A stretch of 64,000 nt of DNA from JAMZMI01 sp964353015 (GTDB taxonomy: Bacteria; Bacteroidota; Bacteroidia; Cytophagales; Cyclobacteriaceae): assembly GCA_964353015.1 (NCBI GenBank), contig CAYGUA010000014.1:1-64000 (forward strand), written 5' to 3'. The notes under the pieces were generated by a model, which searched no databases, was not told the DNA's origin, and saw only the letters and a list, made by a program, of their open reading frames with translations. Made by a program: the position numbers and the translations under genes. Of the stretch, positions 52,399 through 60,944 are shown piece by piece. How positions within the stretch are numbered: the stretch's first letter is position 1; every line of letters begins with the position of its first letter.

Positions 52399-53646
52399 AT
52401 GTATATTCCTGAGATAGAGGATGTTAAAAAGGCTCAAAACAACCTAAGCAAGGTTATTATTCATACACCTTTACAGCAGAATTTAAATCTCAGTGAAAAA
52501 TACGGTGCGAATGTTTATCTGAAAAGAGAAGATTCGCAAGTTGTACGCTCCTACAAAATCAGGGGAGCGTACAACAAACTTATTTCCATTGATAAGAAAA
52601 CCTTGGCGAGTGGAGTCGTCTGCGCAAGTGCAGGAAATCATGCTCAGGGTGTTGCACTTTCTTGTCAAAAATTAGGAGTGAAAGGCACCATTTTTATGCC
52701 CTCTCCCACTCCAAAACAAAAGGTACAACAAGTCACGATGTTTGGCAAAGACAAAGTGGAAATTGTACTTACTGGAGACACCTTTGATGATGCGTATCAG
52801 GCTGCCAAGATATTCTGCAGTGAACACAACAGCACTTTTGTCCATCCATTCGACGATGAGAAAGTTATTGAAGGACAAGCGACAATCGGCCTGGAACTTT
52901 TCAGTGATGCAGATTTCAACATAGATTATCTATTTGTCCCAATTGGTGGTGGCGGATTGTCAGCTGGCGTGGCAAGCGTAATGCGTACATTAAGTCCCAA
53001 AACAAAAATTATAGGGATTGAACCAGAAGGAGCTCCCGCAATGCTTGAAGCTATCAAACAAAACAAGGTTGTAACTCTGAATCAGATTGATAAGTTCGTT
53101 GATGGTGCCGCTGTAAAAAGAGTTGGCGAACTCACATTCCCACTTTGCAAAAAATTTGTTGATGAGATTGCGTTGGTAAACGAAGGAAAACTTTGTTCGT
53201 CGCTAATCAATATGTACAATGAAAGCGGAATCATCCTTGAACCTGCTGGTGCATTATCGGTCGCTGTTCTTGATCAATATGCCAATAAAATCAAGGGTAA
53301 AAATGTGATCTGTGTGCTCTCTGGAAGCAATAACGATATCACCAGAACCGAAGAAATAAGGGAAAGATCCATGCTTTATGAGGGTTTGATGCATTACTTC
53401 ATAGTTCGATTCCCGCAAAGAGCCGGTGCATTGAAAGAATTTGTTGGTGATGTCCTCGGACCCCATGACGATATCATTCACTTCGAATACACAAAGAAAA
53501 ATTCAAGAGAAAAAGGTTCTGCTGTTGTCGGGATTGAACTGAAGTCAAAAGCAGATTTTGAACCTCTATTGGAAAGAATGAAATCATTGAATTTTTACGG
53601 GGAATACCTCAATCAAAAACCTGATCTATTCAATTACATCATCTGA
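52399..53646 (+). CDS. ilvA: Threonine ammonia-lyase (threonine deaminase), biosynthetic
   Basis: 415 residues. PLP-binding Lys in VVRSYKIRGAYNKL, ASAGNHAQGVALSCQKLG, PIGGGGLSAGVASV and VLSGSNND. A C-terminal ACT-like regulatory domain follows (EGLMHYFIVRFPQRAGALKEFVGDVLGPHDDIIHFEYTKK). It deaminates threonine to 2-oxobutyrate, the first step specific to Ile, and links thrABC to the ilv genes in this unit. A single ACT-like domain is present, shorter than the enterobacterial two-domain form. Confidence 0.95.
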   Translation: MYIPEIEDVKKAQNNLSKVIIHTPLQQNLNLSEKYGANVYLKREDSQVVRSYKIRGAYNKLISIDKKTLASGVVCASAGNHAQGVALSCQKLGVKGTIFMPSPTPKQKVQQVTMFGKDKVEIVLTGDTFDDAYQAAKIFCSEHNSTFVHPFDDEKVIEGQATIGLELFSDADFNIDYLFVPIGGGGLSAGVASVMRTLSPKTKIIGIEPEGAPAMLEAIKQNKVVTLNQIDKFVDGAAVKRVGELTFPLCKKFVDEIALVNEGKLCSSLINMYNESGIILEPAGALSVAVLDQYANKIKGKNVICVLSGSNNDITRTEEIRERSMLYEGLMHYFIVRFPQRAGALKEFVGDVLGPHDDIIHFEYTKKNSREKGSAVVGIELKSKADFEPLLERMKSLNFYGEYLNQKPDLFNYII

Positions 53647-53749
53647 CATTTCAAAAGATTCTACCAAATCCATTCATTGGATAAATGAAGCACTTTAAAT
53701 TCGCAATGATTTTTGAAAAAGGTCAGGACCTAAAATTTATCAATCCAAA

Positions 53750-56185
53750 ATGAAAGTATTAAAATTCGGAGGTACATCAGTTGGTTCAGAAGAAGCCATC
53801 AGGCAAGTAGCTGATATCGTAATTGAAAAAGCAAAAGATGAGCAGCTAATTGTAGTGGTGTCGGCTGTTGGTGGTGTCACTGATAAATTAGTGAAAATAG
53901 GTGAACTGGCTCAAAAACATGATGCAACCTATCAAACTGCAATTGACGAACTAAAAAAACTTCATGCAGACCTATATCAAGCGCTTTTAGGTGAATCCAA
54001 TTCTCCCGAAATTGAATCCATTGTAGGTGAACTAGAAGAAATCTGCCGAGGAGTCTATTTGCTGAAAGAGCTTACCGCAAGAAGTAATGATTACATAGTA
54101 AGCACGGGCGAGCGTCTCTCCTCCTTCATTATTACTGCTTTTATAAATAAGTCATTTGAAAATATTACTCTTTTTGATTCACGTCAAATCATCAAGACCG
54201 ACAAACAATTTGGAAATGCAAATGTAGATTTTAGCGCTTCTCAGACTTTGGTCTCAGCGTTGAAACTAAATCAAATCAATCTTTTCCCAGGCTTTATTGC
54301 ATCAACTCCAGATAACGAAACGATCACTTTAGGAAGAGGTGGATCAGATTATACGGCTGCAATCCTTGCCAAATTGGTAAAAGCCACAAGTCTTGAAATC
54401 TGGACAGATGTGGATGGCATCATGACCTCAGATCCAAGATTGGTAAAACAAGCGCATTTCATCGACCATGTTTCTTATGAAGAAGCATTAGAAATGTCTC
54501 ATTTTGGAGCAAAAGTCATATATCCTCCAAGTATTCAACCAGCGCTGGAAATTGGCATTCCAATCATCATCAAAAACACCTTCAACCCTACCCACAGAGG
54601 CACTCAGATTACTAAAGAATGGGATGAAGACAAGCAGCTTATTCGTGGCATCACGAGCATCAAAGACATTTCGCTTATCAACCTTTCGGGAGGTGGAATG
54701 GTCGGAATACCACGATTTTCTTTCAGATTATTTAAAGCACTTTCTGAAAACAAAATCAATGTAATCCTGATCACTCAAGCTTCGTCGGAACATACCATCA
54801 CAGTTGGTATTGCTTCAACAGATGCCAAAATGGCCGTCACTTGTTTGAATGAAGAGTTCAAATCAGAAATAAAAAGCAGTATAATCAACACCATTGAGGG
54901 AGAAGGTGATTTATCAATCATAGCATTGGTTGGGGCAAATATGCGCAATCAAGTGGGCGTCAGTGGTCAGATGTTCAATGTGCTTGGTAGAAATGGAGTG
55001 AGTATCAAAGCCATCGCACAAGGATCATCTGAAAGAAATATATCTGCCGTAATCGCTCGTGAAGATCTTGATAAAGCCTTGAATGTGCTCCATGAAAGCT
55101 TTTTCCTTTCAGATAGTAAGAGAATTAACTTGTTTATTATCGGAACCGGAAATGTCGGAAAAGCTTTTATCAATCAGCTAACTGGCCAGTTTACTTTCCT
55201 TAAAAAGCAACATCAACTCAACATAAAAATCATCGGATTGGCGAATTCACGCACCATGACTTTTATGAAGGACGGCATTCCTCTTTCCAAGTGGGAAGAA
55301 AAAATGACGGAACATTCCGAAAAATTTGACCGAGATGCATTCTTTCAATACATGGCAGAGTACAATCTCCGTAATTCAATTTTTGTGGATATCACAGGTT
55401 CTCCTGAAATTGCTGGATTATATCCAAACGTGCTTAAAGAGAGCATATCAGTCGTTACGCCAAATAAAATCGCCGCAACAGGCAAGTTTGGAGATTATAT
55501 TGCACTGAAAGAAACAGCTAAAAAATACAGTAGTCAATTCCTATTCGAAACGAACGTTTGCGCTGGCTTACCAGTCCTATCCACGCTTTCAGACCTGATT
55601 AAGTCCGGCGACCAAATTCATTCAGTTGAAGCGGTTCTTTCTGGTACTTTGAATTTCCTTTTCAATGAATACAATGGAACAGAATCATTTTTGAGTGTAA
55701 TCAAGCGAGCTAAGGAAATGGGATATACAGAACCTGATCCAAGACTCGATTTGTTTTGCGAAGATGTAAAAAGAAAGATTCTGATTCTGATTCGTGAAAG
55801 TGGATATATACATGAATTAGATGAGATTTCATTGGAACCATTTCTCCCAGAAAGCTGCATGGATAGCACCTCCATTGAAGATTTTTACAACAAGGTTGAC
55901 AAAGAAGAAGCACATTTCAAGGCTATTTATCAAAAATCAAAAGCCAATGGAACCCAACTTAGAGTTGTAGCAAGCTATAAAAACGGTTCAGCCTCGGTAG
56001 GATTGCAGGAAATACCTTCCAATCATCCATTCTTTTATTTGGAAGGAAGTGATAATATTGTGCTGTTTTACACCAACAGGTATAAGGCTCAACCATTGGT
56101 AATCAAAGGAGCGGGTGCTGGTGCTGATGTGACAGCCTCCGGAATATTTGCAGATGTTTTAAGAATCGCCCAATCAAATCATTAA
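53750..56185 (+). CDS. thrA: Bifunctional aspartate kinase / homoserine dehydrogenase
   Basis: 811 residues. The N-terminal aspartokinase starts LKFGGTSVGSEEAIRQVADI and has TLGRGGSDYTAAILA and EIWTDVDGIMTSDPRLV. Two ACT-type regulatory segments occupy roughly residues 310-455. The homoserine dehydrogenase half starts NLFIIGTGNVGKAFINQLT, with VVTPNKIAATG, GLPVLSTLSDLIKSGDQIHSVEAVLSGTLNFLF and the C-terminal VIKGAGAGADVTASGIFADVLRI. It commits aspartate to homoserine. It is preceded by a 103-base gap with a possible weak internal promoter (TAAATTCG at 53696-53703). Confidence 0.96.
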   Translation: MKVLKFGGTSVGSEEAIRQVADIVIEKAKDEQLIVVVSAVGGVTDKLVKIGELAQKHDATYQTAIDELKKLHADLYQALLGESNSPEIESIVGELEEICRGVYLLKELTARSNDYIVSTGERLSSFIITAFINKSFENITLFDSRQIIKTDKQFGNANVDFSASQTLVSALKLNQINLFPGFIASTPDNETITLGRGGSDYTAAILAKLVKATSLEIWTDVDGIMTSDPRLVKQAHFIDHVSYEEALEMSHFGAKVIYPPSIQPALEIGIPIIIKNTFNPTHRGTQITKEWDEDKQLIRGITSIKDISLINLSGGGMVGIPRFSFRLFKALSENKINVILITQASSEHTITVGIASTDAKMAVTCLNEEFKSEIKSSIINTIEGEGDLSIIALVGANMRNQVGVSGQMFNVLGRNGVSIKAIAQGSSERNISAVIAREDLDKALNVLHESFFLSDSKRINLFIIGTGNVGKAFINQLTGQFTFLKKQHQLNIKIIGLANSRTMTFMKDGIPLSKWEEKMTEHSEKFDRDAFFQYMAEYNLRNSIFVDITGSPEIAGLYPNVLKESISVVTPNKIAATGKFGDYIALKETAKKYSSQFLFETNVCAGLPVLSTLSDLIKSGDQIHSVEAVLSGTLNFLFNEYNGTESFLSVIKRAKEMGYTEPDPRLDLFCEDVKRKILILIRESGYIHELDEISLEPFLPESCMDSTSIEDFYNKVDKEEAHFKAIYQKSKANGTQLRVVASYKNGSASVGLQEIPSNHPFFYLEGSDNIVLFYTNRYKAQPLVIKGAGAGADVTASGIFADVLRIAQSNH

Positions 56186-56186
56186 C

Positions 56187-57116
56187 ATGAACGAAGTAAA
56201 AATATTTGCTCCGGCTTCTGTAGCGAATGTCGGCTGTGGCTATGACACCATAGGTTTTGCAATAGACGGATTAGGAGACGAAATAATCATGTCAAAACGT
56301 GATGATTCGAAACTGGTAATAAAGGAAATAATCGGCGCAGACTTGCCTCTGGAACCTGAGGAAAATGTAGCAACAATAGCCATCAAAGCACTTCTGGATC
56401 ACCTTGGATCGAAACAAGGATTTGACATCACAATCAAGAAACTATTCAAACCTGGAAGTGGACTAGGATCAAGTGCTTCAAGTGCAGCAGGTGCTGTCTT
56501 TGCAGCCAATATGCTTTTAGGTGAGCCAATTGAGGAAAAAGTGGATCTATTGCCTTTCGCATTGGAAGGTGAAGCCTTTGCCTCCAAATGCTATCATGCG
56601 GATAATGTGGCACCTTCACTCATGGGTGGTTTCAACGTGATAAGAAGCTACGAACCTGAACTAGATATCTTTCAAGTGAATGTGCCTTCAGATCTTTGGG
56701 TATTGATCATTTTTCCTGATGTTGTGATAAAAACGGCAGAATCAAAGAAACTCATCCCGACCACACTCAGCATCAAAGATGCACGTGATCAATGGTCAAA
56801 TGTGGCTGGTCTTATTCAGGCATTTAATGTTCATGACTTTGAATTATTAAAGAAATCCGTAACTGATTTGGTCGCTGAGCCAGTACGAAAAGGTCTCATT
56901 CCTGGCTATGATGATGTGAAACAATTGGCCTTCAATGCAGGAAGTGTCGGATTTAATATTTCCGGATCAGGACCAAGCATGTTCGCGTTTTTCAGAAATG
57001 AAAAGGAAATGAACAAGGTCAAACCAGATATACGAAAACTATACGAAAACAAAAATCTCCCAGTGATTCTTCATTCCTCCAAAATCAACCTACATGGGTG
57101 TGAAGTGATAGGATAA
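56187..57116 (+). CDS. thrB: Homoserine kinase
   Basis: 309 residues of the GHMP kinase family. Signatures: IFAPASVANVGCGYDTIGFAIDG, the ATP-binding KLFKPGSGLGSSASSAAGAVFAANMLLG, ADNVAPSLMGGFNVIRSY and GFNISGSGPSMFAF. It phosphorylates homoserine ahead of threonine synthase. It begins 1 base after the thrA stop, so translation is coupled. Confidence 0.97.
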   Translation: MNEVKIFAPASVANVGCGYDTIGFAIDGLGDEIIMSKRDDSKLVIKEIIGADLPLEPEENVATIAIKALLDHLGSKQGFDITIKKLFKPGSGLGSSASSAAGAVFAANMLLGEPIEEKVDLLPFALEGEAFASKCYHADNVAPSLMGGFNVIRSYEPELDIFQVNVPSDLWVLIIFPDVVIKTAESKKLIPTTLSIKDARDQWSNVAGLIQAFNVHDFELLKKSVTDLVAEPVRKGLIPGYDDVKQLAFNAGSVGFNISGSGPSMFAFFRNEKEMNKVKPDIRKLYENKNLPVILHSSKINLHGCEVIG

Positions 57117-57139
57117 ACAAAATATTATTATTCAGGAAT

Positions 57140-58426
57140 ATGAAATTTTATAGCACCAAAGGAAAAAACAAACTTGTACCTTTTAGGGAGGCAGTAATTA
57201 AAAGCCTCCCAGAAGATAATGGACTGTATTTTCCAGAAACTATTCCTGTCTTAAGCCTGGATTTTTTCTCCACTTTGAAATCTTTGACGCTACCAGAAAT
57301 TGGGATCGAAGTGATGAAGAATTTTTGTAATGAAGATGTTCCATCAAACAAGCTGAAAGAAATCATGAAGGATGTGCTCAGTTTTGAGATCCCTTTAGTC
57401 AAAGTTACTGATCACATATCCAGCCTGGAATTATTCCATGGCCCAACCTATGCATTCAAAGATGTAGGCGCTCGATTTTTGGCCAGATGTCTCGGATATT
57501 TCAATGAATCGGATAATCAGGAAGTAACAATTTTAGTTGCTACCTCTGGAGATACTGGTGGAGCTGTTGCCGCTGGATTTTACAAAGTTCCAGGTGTAAA
57601 AGTCATTATCCTATATCCTTCCGGCAAAGTGAGCGATCTTCAGGAAAAACAACTCACCACACTTGGCGAAAACATTACTGCACTAGAAATTGATGGCGAT
57701 TTTGATGATTGCCAGGCACTTGTGAAGACTGCCTTTTTAGATAAAGTTGTGAATCAAAAGTTGGCACTATCTTCAGCCAATTCAATCAATATTGCCAGAT
57801 GGCTACCTCAATCCATCTATTTCTATGAAGCTTTCAAGCAACTTGAAAATCCGAATAATGCTGTGTTTGCAGTGCCAAGTGGCAATTATGGAAATATTAC
57901 AGCTGGAATGCTGGCTAAAAAAATGGGATTACCGATTCACAGATTCATCGCAGCATCAAACGCCAACGACATTATCCCCAGATATATTAAGAATGGTACT
58001 TACGAAATCAAGCCTACTATTGCTACACTGAGCAATGCGATGGATGTAAGTAACCCAAGTAATTTTCCAAGAATGATGGAGTTGTATCATCAAGATTGGG
58101 AAGCCATCAAAAAGAATATTCATGGCTTTACTTTGGATGATCATACTACTTTACAAACCATGGCCGAATGTTTCAAAGATCATCACTACACACTTGATCC
58201 TCATGGAGCTATTGGTTATCAGTCGTTGAAAGGATCTTTAGATGAAACCGAGCATGGTATTTTTCTGGAAACAGCACATCCTTGTAAATTCATTGATACA
58301 GTTGAACAAGCACTAAATCGGGAAGTACCACTCCCCGACTTTGTTTCAGACTTGATGCAAAAACAGAACGAATCAATAAAATTGGATAAATCGTTCGAGT
58401 CTTTTAAGAATTTCCTTTTGGATTAA
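57140..58426 (+). CDS. thrC: Threonine synthase
   Basis: 428 residues. N-terminal YSTKGKNKLVPFREAVIKSLPEDNGLYFPETIP, PLP-binding Lys in ELFHGPTYAFKDVGARFLAR, LVATSGDTGGAVAAGF, SSANSINIARWLPQSIYYFEAF-like segment, PSGNYGNITAGMLA and THPCKF-type end (ETAHPCKFIDTV). It makes threonine from phosphohomoserine. It is the last gene of the unit, with a dyad terminator after it. Confidence 0.96.
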   Translation: MKFYSTKGKNKLVPFREAVIKSLPEDNGLYFPETIPVLSLDFFSTLKSLTLPEIGIEVMKNFCNEDVPSNKLKEIMKDVLSFEIPLVKVTDHISSLELFHGPTYAFKDVGARFLARCLGYFNESDNQEVTILVATSGDTGGAVAAGFYKVPGVKVIILYPSGKVSDLQEKQLTTLGENITALEIDGDFDDCQALVKTAFLDKVVNQKLALSSANSINIARWLPQSIYFYEAFKQLENPNNAVFAVPSGNYGNITAGMLAKKMGLPIHRFIAASNANDIIPRYIKNGTYEIKPTIATLSNAMDVSNPSNFPRMMELYHQDWEAIKKNIHGFTLDDHTTLQTMAECFKDHHYTLDPHGAIGYQSLKGSLDETEHGIFLETAHPCKFIDTVEQALNREVPLPDFVSDLMQKQNESIKLDKSFESFKNFLLD

Positions 58427-58444
58427 TCAATCCTTCAATCTCTT

Positions 58445-58470
58445 GTTAAGCATAATTATGCTTAACTTTT
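58445..58470 (+). terminator. Dyad terminator after thrC
   Basis: A perfect 11-bp palindromic pair (GTTAAGCATAA with TTATGCTTAAC) and four T follow, 18 bases after the thrC stop. The T tract is short, so it may be a weak terminator or a stabilising 3' hairpin. Confidence 0.65.
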
Positions 58471-58627
58471 GACTAATTAAACCGCCTAACTTAGGATAAT
58501 CCCACCGCCATTCTTCCCAAATATTGGGAAAAATCAATGTTGATATAATCGATTTTAAAAATAATTGCTGGATCAATCACTTTAATCCAGTAGCATTATT
58601 GTCTTTATTTTCAGCTATTTATGATAT

Positions 58628-58656
58628 TATAACTAATTGATTATCAATTAGTTATA
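58628..58656. repeat. Perfect 13-bp inverted repeat upstream of the small lipoprotein promoter
   Basis: Arms TATAACTAATTGA and TCAATTAGTTATA with a 3-base spacer, ending directly at the TTG of the putative -33 element. Downstream the sequence is T-rich (runs of six T). It could be an operator for a dimeric regulator or an AT-rich terminator. The stretch from the thrC terminator to here (58471-58627) holds no recognisable feature apart from a small dyad (CCCAA/TTGGG at 58514-58526). Confidence 0.7.
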
Positions 58657-58687
58657 TTGCTTTTTTGTGTTTTTTGAATTAAGTTTG
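58657..58687 (+). promoter_or_regulatory. Promoter of the small lipoprotein gene
   Basis: TTG (58657-58659) and TAAGTTTG (58680-58687) are separated by 20 bases, agreeing with the Bacteroidota promoter pattern TTG-N17-23-TAnnTTTG. The predicted start near 58693 leaves a ~30-base leader ahead of the ATG at 58723. It is the best promoter match in the window. Confidence 0.7.
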
Positions 58688-58722
58688 CATATAAATTCAA
58701 ACGTTCATTAAAAATCAACATT

Positions 58723-58908
58723 ATGAAAAAGCTAATCTCTATCTTAAGTATCTCTTTTTGTATCGCAATGATTGCACCTTCTTGCTCATCATCAGATGAA
58801 AGTTTTGAGGATATTGTGTTAAAATCAAATCTGGATCAGACCGCACCAAATAATGGAGACCAGGGTGGCTCTACTGGTTCTTCAACTGAACCGCCTATTG
58901 GTGGATAA
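58723..58908 (+). CDS. Small lipoprotein of unknown function
   Basis: 61 residues. Lipoprotein signal (LISILSISFCIAMIAPSC, Cys21), leaving a mature peptide of about 40 residues: acidic and then low-complexity Gly/Ser/Thr/Pro-rich (SSSDESFEDIVLKS, then GDQGGSTGSSTEPPIGG). No homologue is recognised. It has its own clear promoter and terminator, so it is probably a genuine, independently regulated gene. Confidence 0.7.
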   Translation: MKKLISILSISFCIAMIAPSCSSSDESFEDIVLKSNLDQTAPNNGDQGGSTGSSTEPPIGG

Positions 58909-58929
58909 CAACGGAAAATAAAAACCAAA

Positions 58930-58960
58930 GACGTGTATGCATATGCACGTCTTTTTTTTT
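58930..58960 (+). terminator. Terminator after the small lipoprotein gene
   Basis: GACGTG pairs with CACGTC across a 10-base loop and runs into nine T (58952-58960), 21 bases after the stop codon. Confidence 0.88.
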
Positions 58961-58990
58961 AGATTTACGCTTAACGTCAATTAGCGGTTA

Positions 58991-60253
58991 ATGCGTTTAG
59001 TCTTAATATCAATCATATTCATCATTTTTCACTCATTTGCATATGCAAATGATGAATTGGCAGAAATTCATGACCGAGTATTTTCCCTACTATATACTGA
59101 TCCAGACGAAGCATATAGACTAGCCATACAAGCTGAGTCTATGGCTCATGAAGATCACCTTTACGCTGAAGAAGCCAATTACATATACGTCCAGGCCTTT
59201 CTCAATGACACCCACTATCTAGAACAAGGAAAGGCGTTTATCCTTTATTTGAAGGCATTAGAAGTTGTCAAGCCACATTATCAGGAATCTGAAAAATCCT
59301 TATTGGTATATAGAGGACTACTTATGAATACTGGAAATATTCTAAAGGATCATTATGCGTATGATCAGGCGTTGGAGTATTATGATAATGCAATTAAATT
59401 TTACTCGCCAACTGAACCTGATATATCATTGGTACGCATATTTCATAATAGAGCTGACCTTTTCGGGGAAATGGAAAATTGGGAAGAGGCCATCAAGTCA
59501 ATTGACAAAGCGATTTATTATGCCCGAGAGATCAAGGATGAAAAAATGATCTTGACAACACTTAATTTTAAAGGGCTCTTACAGGTTGATATGGGGCAAT
59601 TTGAGGCAGCTCGTGCAACTTTTAATGAAATTTTAAATCTTGATTTTATTGACAAACATGTAATCCAAATGGGCATTGAATGGCACAATATTGGCCATTC
59701 TTATGCTGACGAGAAAAGATATAAAGAGGCAATTGAAGGCTATAAGCAAGCGGAAAAATATAAAATCGAGAATTTAAGACCGGAAGGAGAAATATTTATT
59801 ACCTGGACTGATTTATGCGAAATGCATAAGATCATTGGCGATTTCAAAACGGCAATGCAATACGGTCTAAAGGCTGAACAGCAATATGAACATTTAATGC
59901 TGCATCCTGAAAATTACCGCATATTTGAATATTTATCTCATATCGCGTTTGAACTTGGCGATTATCGAACTTCCAAAAAATATACGGATAAGTATATGGA
60001 AGAAAATGCAAAATTTATTGAGATACAACGAAATATTCAGAAAGTAAAAGATCAATATAAAATGGAAGTACTGGCTGCTGGATTTTTCGTTGAGTTGAAT
60101 TCATCCAAAAACGATAGTATTTATACAATTATTCTCACAATAGTATCCTCCATTTTCACCATCATCTTATTGGCAGGGTTGGGCGGACAGTATTTTGTAA
60201 GAAGATCAATAAGAAAATCCATCCAAAGGATTGAAAGAGATAGCCTGGTTTAA
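58991..60253 (+). CDS. TPR protein with C-terminal membrane helix
   Basis: 420 residues. Signal peptide (VLISIIFIIFHSFAYA), then about eight tetratricopeptide-type helix pairs, for example YDQALEYYDNAIKFY, ENWEEAIKSIDKAIYYAREIKDEKM, GQFEAARATFNEIL, KRYKEAIEGYKQAEKY and GDFKTAMQYGLKAEQQYEHL. A single membrane helix lies at residues ~378-400, then a basic tail (RRSIRKSIQRIER). This is the layout of the sensor part of Bacteroidota TPR-type histidine kinases or regulators, but the kinase or DNA-binding domain is missing. It probably anchors protein contacts on the periplasmic side. 30 bases follow the preceding terminator. Confidence 0.8.
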   Translation: MRLVLISIIFIIFHSFAYANDELAEIHDRVFSLLYTDPDEAYRLAIQAESMAHEDHLYAEEANYIYVQAFLNDTHYLEQGKAFILYLKALEVVKPHYQESEKSLLVYRGLLMNTGNILKDHYAYDQALEYYDNAIKFYSPTEPDISLVRIFHNRADLFGEMENWEEAIKSIDKAIYYAREIKDEKMILTTLNFKGLLQVDMGQFEAARATFNEILNLDFIDKHVIQMGIEWHNIGHSYADEKRYKEAIEGYKQAEKYKIENLRPEGEIFITWTDLCEMHKIIGDFKTAMQYGLKAEQQYEHLMLHPENYRIFEYLSHIAFELGDYRTSKKYTDKYMEENAKFIEIQRNIQKVKDQYKMEVLAAGFFVELNSSKNDSIYTIILTIVSSIFTIILLAGLGGQYFVRRSIRKSIQRIERDSLV

Positions 60254-60262
60254 ACTAGAATT

Positions 60263-60832
60263 TTACAACCATTTTACAATTTCTTTAATTGATTTGCGTG
60301 GTGGCTTATTACCCAAAAGCTCGTAATATCCCATATAAAATAAGCCGATACAGTTTTCGCCTTCTTCCAGAGGCTCAAACTCACCGAAAAACTGCAAAAG
60401 ATCTGGTGTGCTCCAATAAGAACCAATACCATATCCGTGGCACGTTAGCCACATATTTTGTACCGCCATGGCGACTGCTGCATATTCCTCCCATTCCGGC
60501 ACTCGATCCCGCTGATCTCTCTGAAGACAAATAGCTATCACCGCACCAGCTTTTTGAGGATTCATTTTAAGCTTTTCATATTTAGCTATTGAAAAAGTCT
60601 CCCTAGATTCAATGCTTCGATATTTTTCAGACATGAAAACACCAAACTTCTTTTGCGCCTCACCTTTCAACACCTTAAATCGCCACGGTTGAGTGAGTTT
60701 ATGAGTAGGTGCCCAAAGGGCATTTTCAAGAACGTTACTCAATATTTGATCAGATATTTCTTGATTGATATATTGATTGGGATAAACAGAACGTCTTGTG
60801 CGAATAAGTTCGTGTAATTCTTGAATGGTCAT
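60263..60832 (-). CDS. Nitroreductase family protein (FMN-dependent)
   Basis: 189 residues. Signatures: IRTRRSVYPNQYINQEISDQIL, the FMN-binding NALWAPTHKLTQPWRFKVLKG, AVAMAVQNMWLTCHGYGIGSYWSTP, and the C-terminal LFYMGYYELLGNKPPRKSIKEIVKWL. Probably reduces nitro compounds, quinones or flavins with NAD(P)H. It stands between two large TPR genes and faces the first convergently. Confidence 0.92.
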   Translation of the reverse strand: MTIQELHELIRTRRSVYPNQYINQEISDQILSNVLENALWAPTHKLTQPWRFKVLKGEAQKKFGVFMSEKYRSIESRETFSIAKYEKLKMNPQKAGAVIAICLQRDQRDRVPEWEEYAAVAMAVQNMWLTCHGYGIGSYWSTPDLLQFFGEFEPLEEGENCIGLFYMGYYELLGNKPPRKSIKEIVKWL

Positions 60833-60944
60833 GGCGCAAAACTACCATGACCATAGAATTTTTCATCGGAGAATTAATAATTATAAGGAAGTTTTAATTG
60901 CGGATCTAATATTTGTATACCAAATGCCTATTTGATAACACATT

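Noticed and set aside
53706..53753. 15-codon plus-strand frame (MIFEKGQDLKFINPK) just before thrA
   Set aside because: It has no run of Thr or Ile codons and no terminator follows, so it is not a second attenuator leader.
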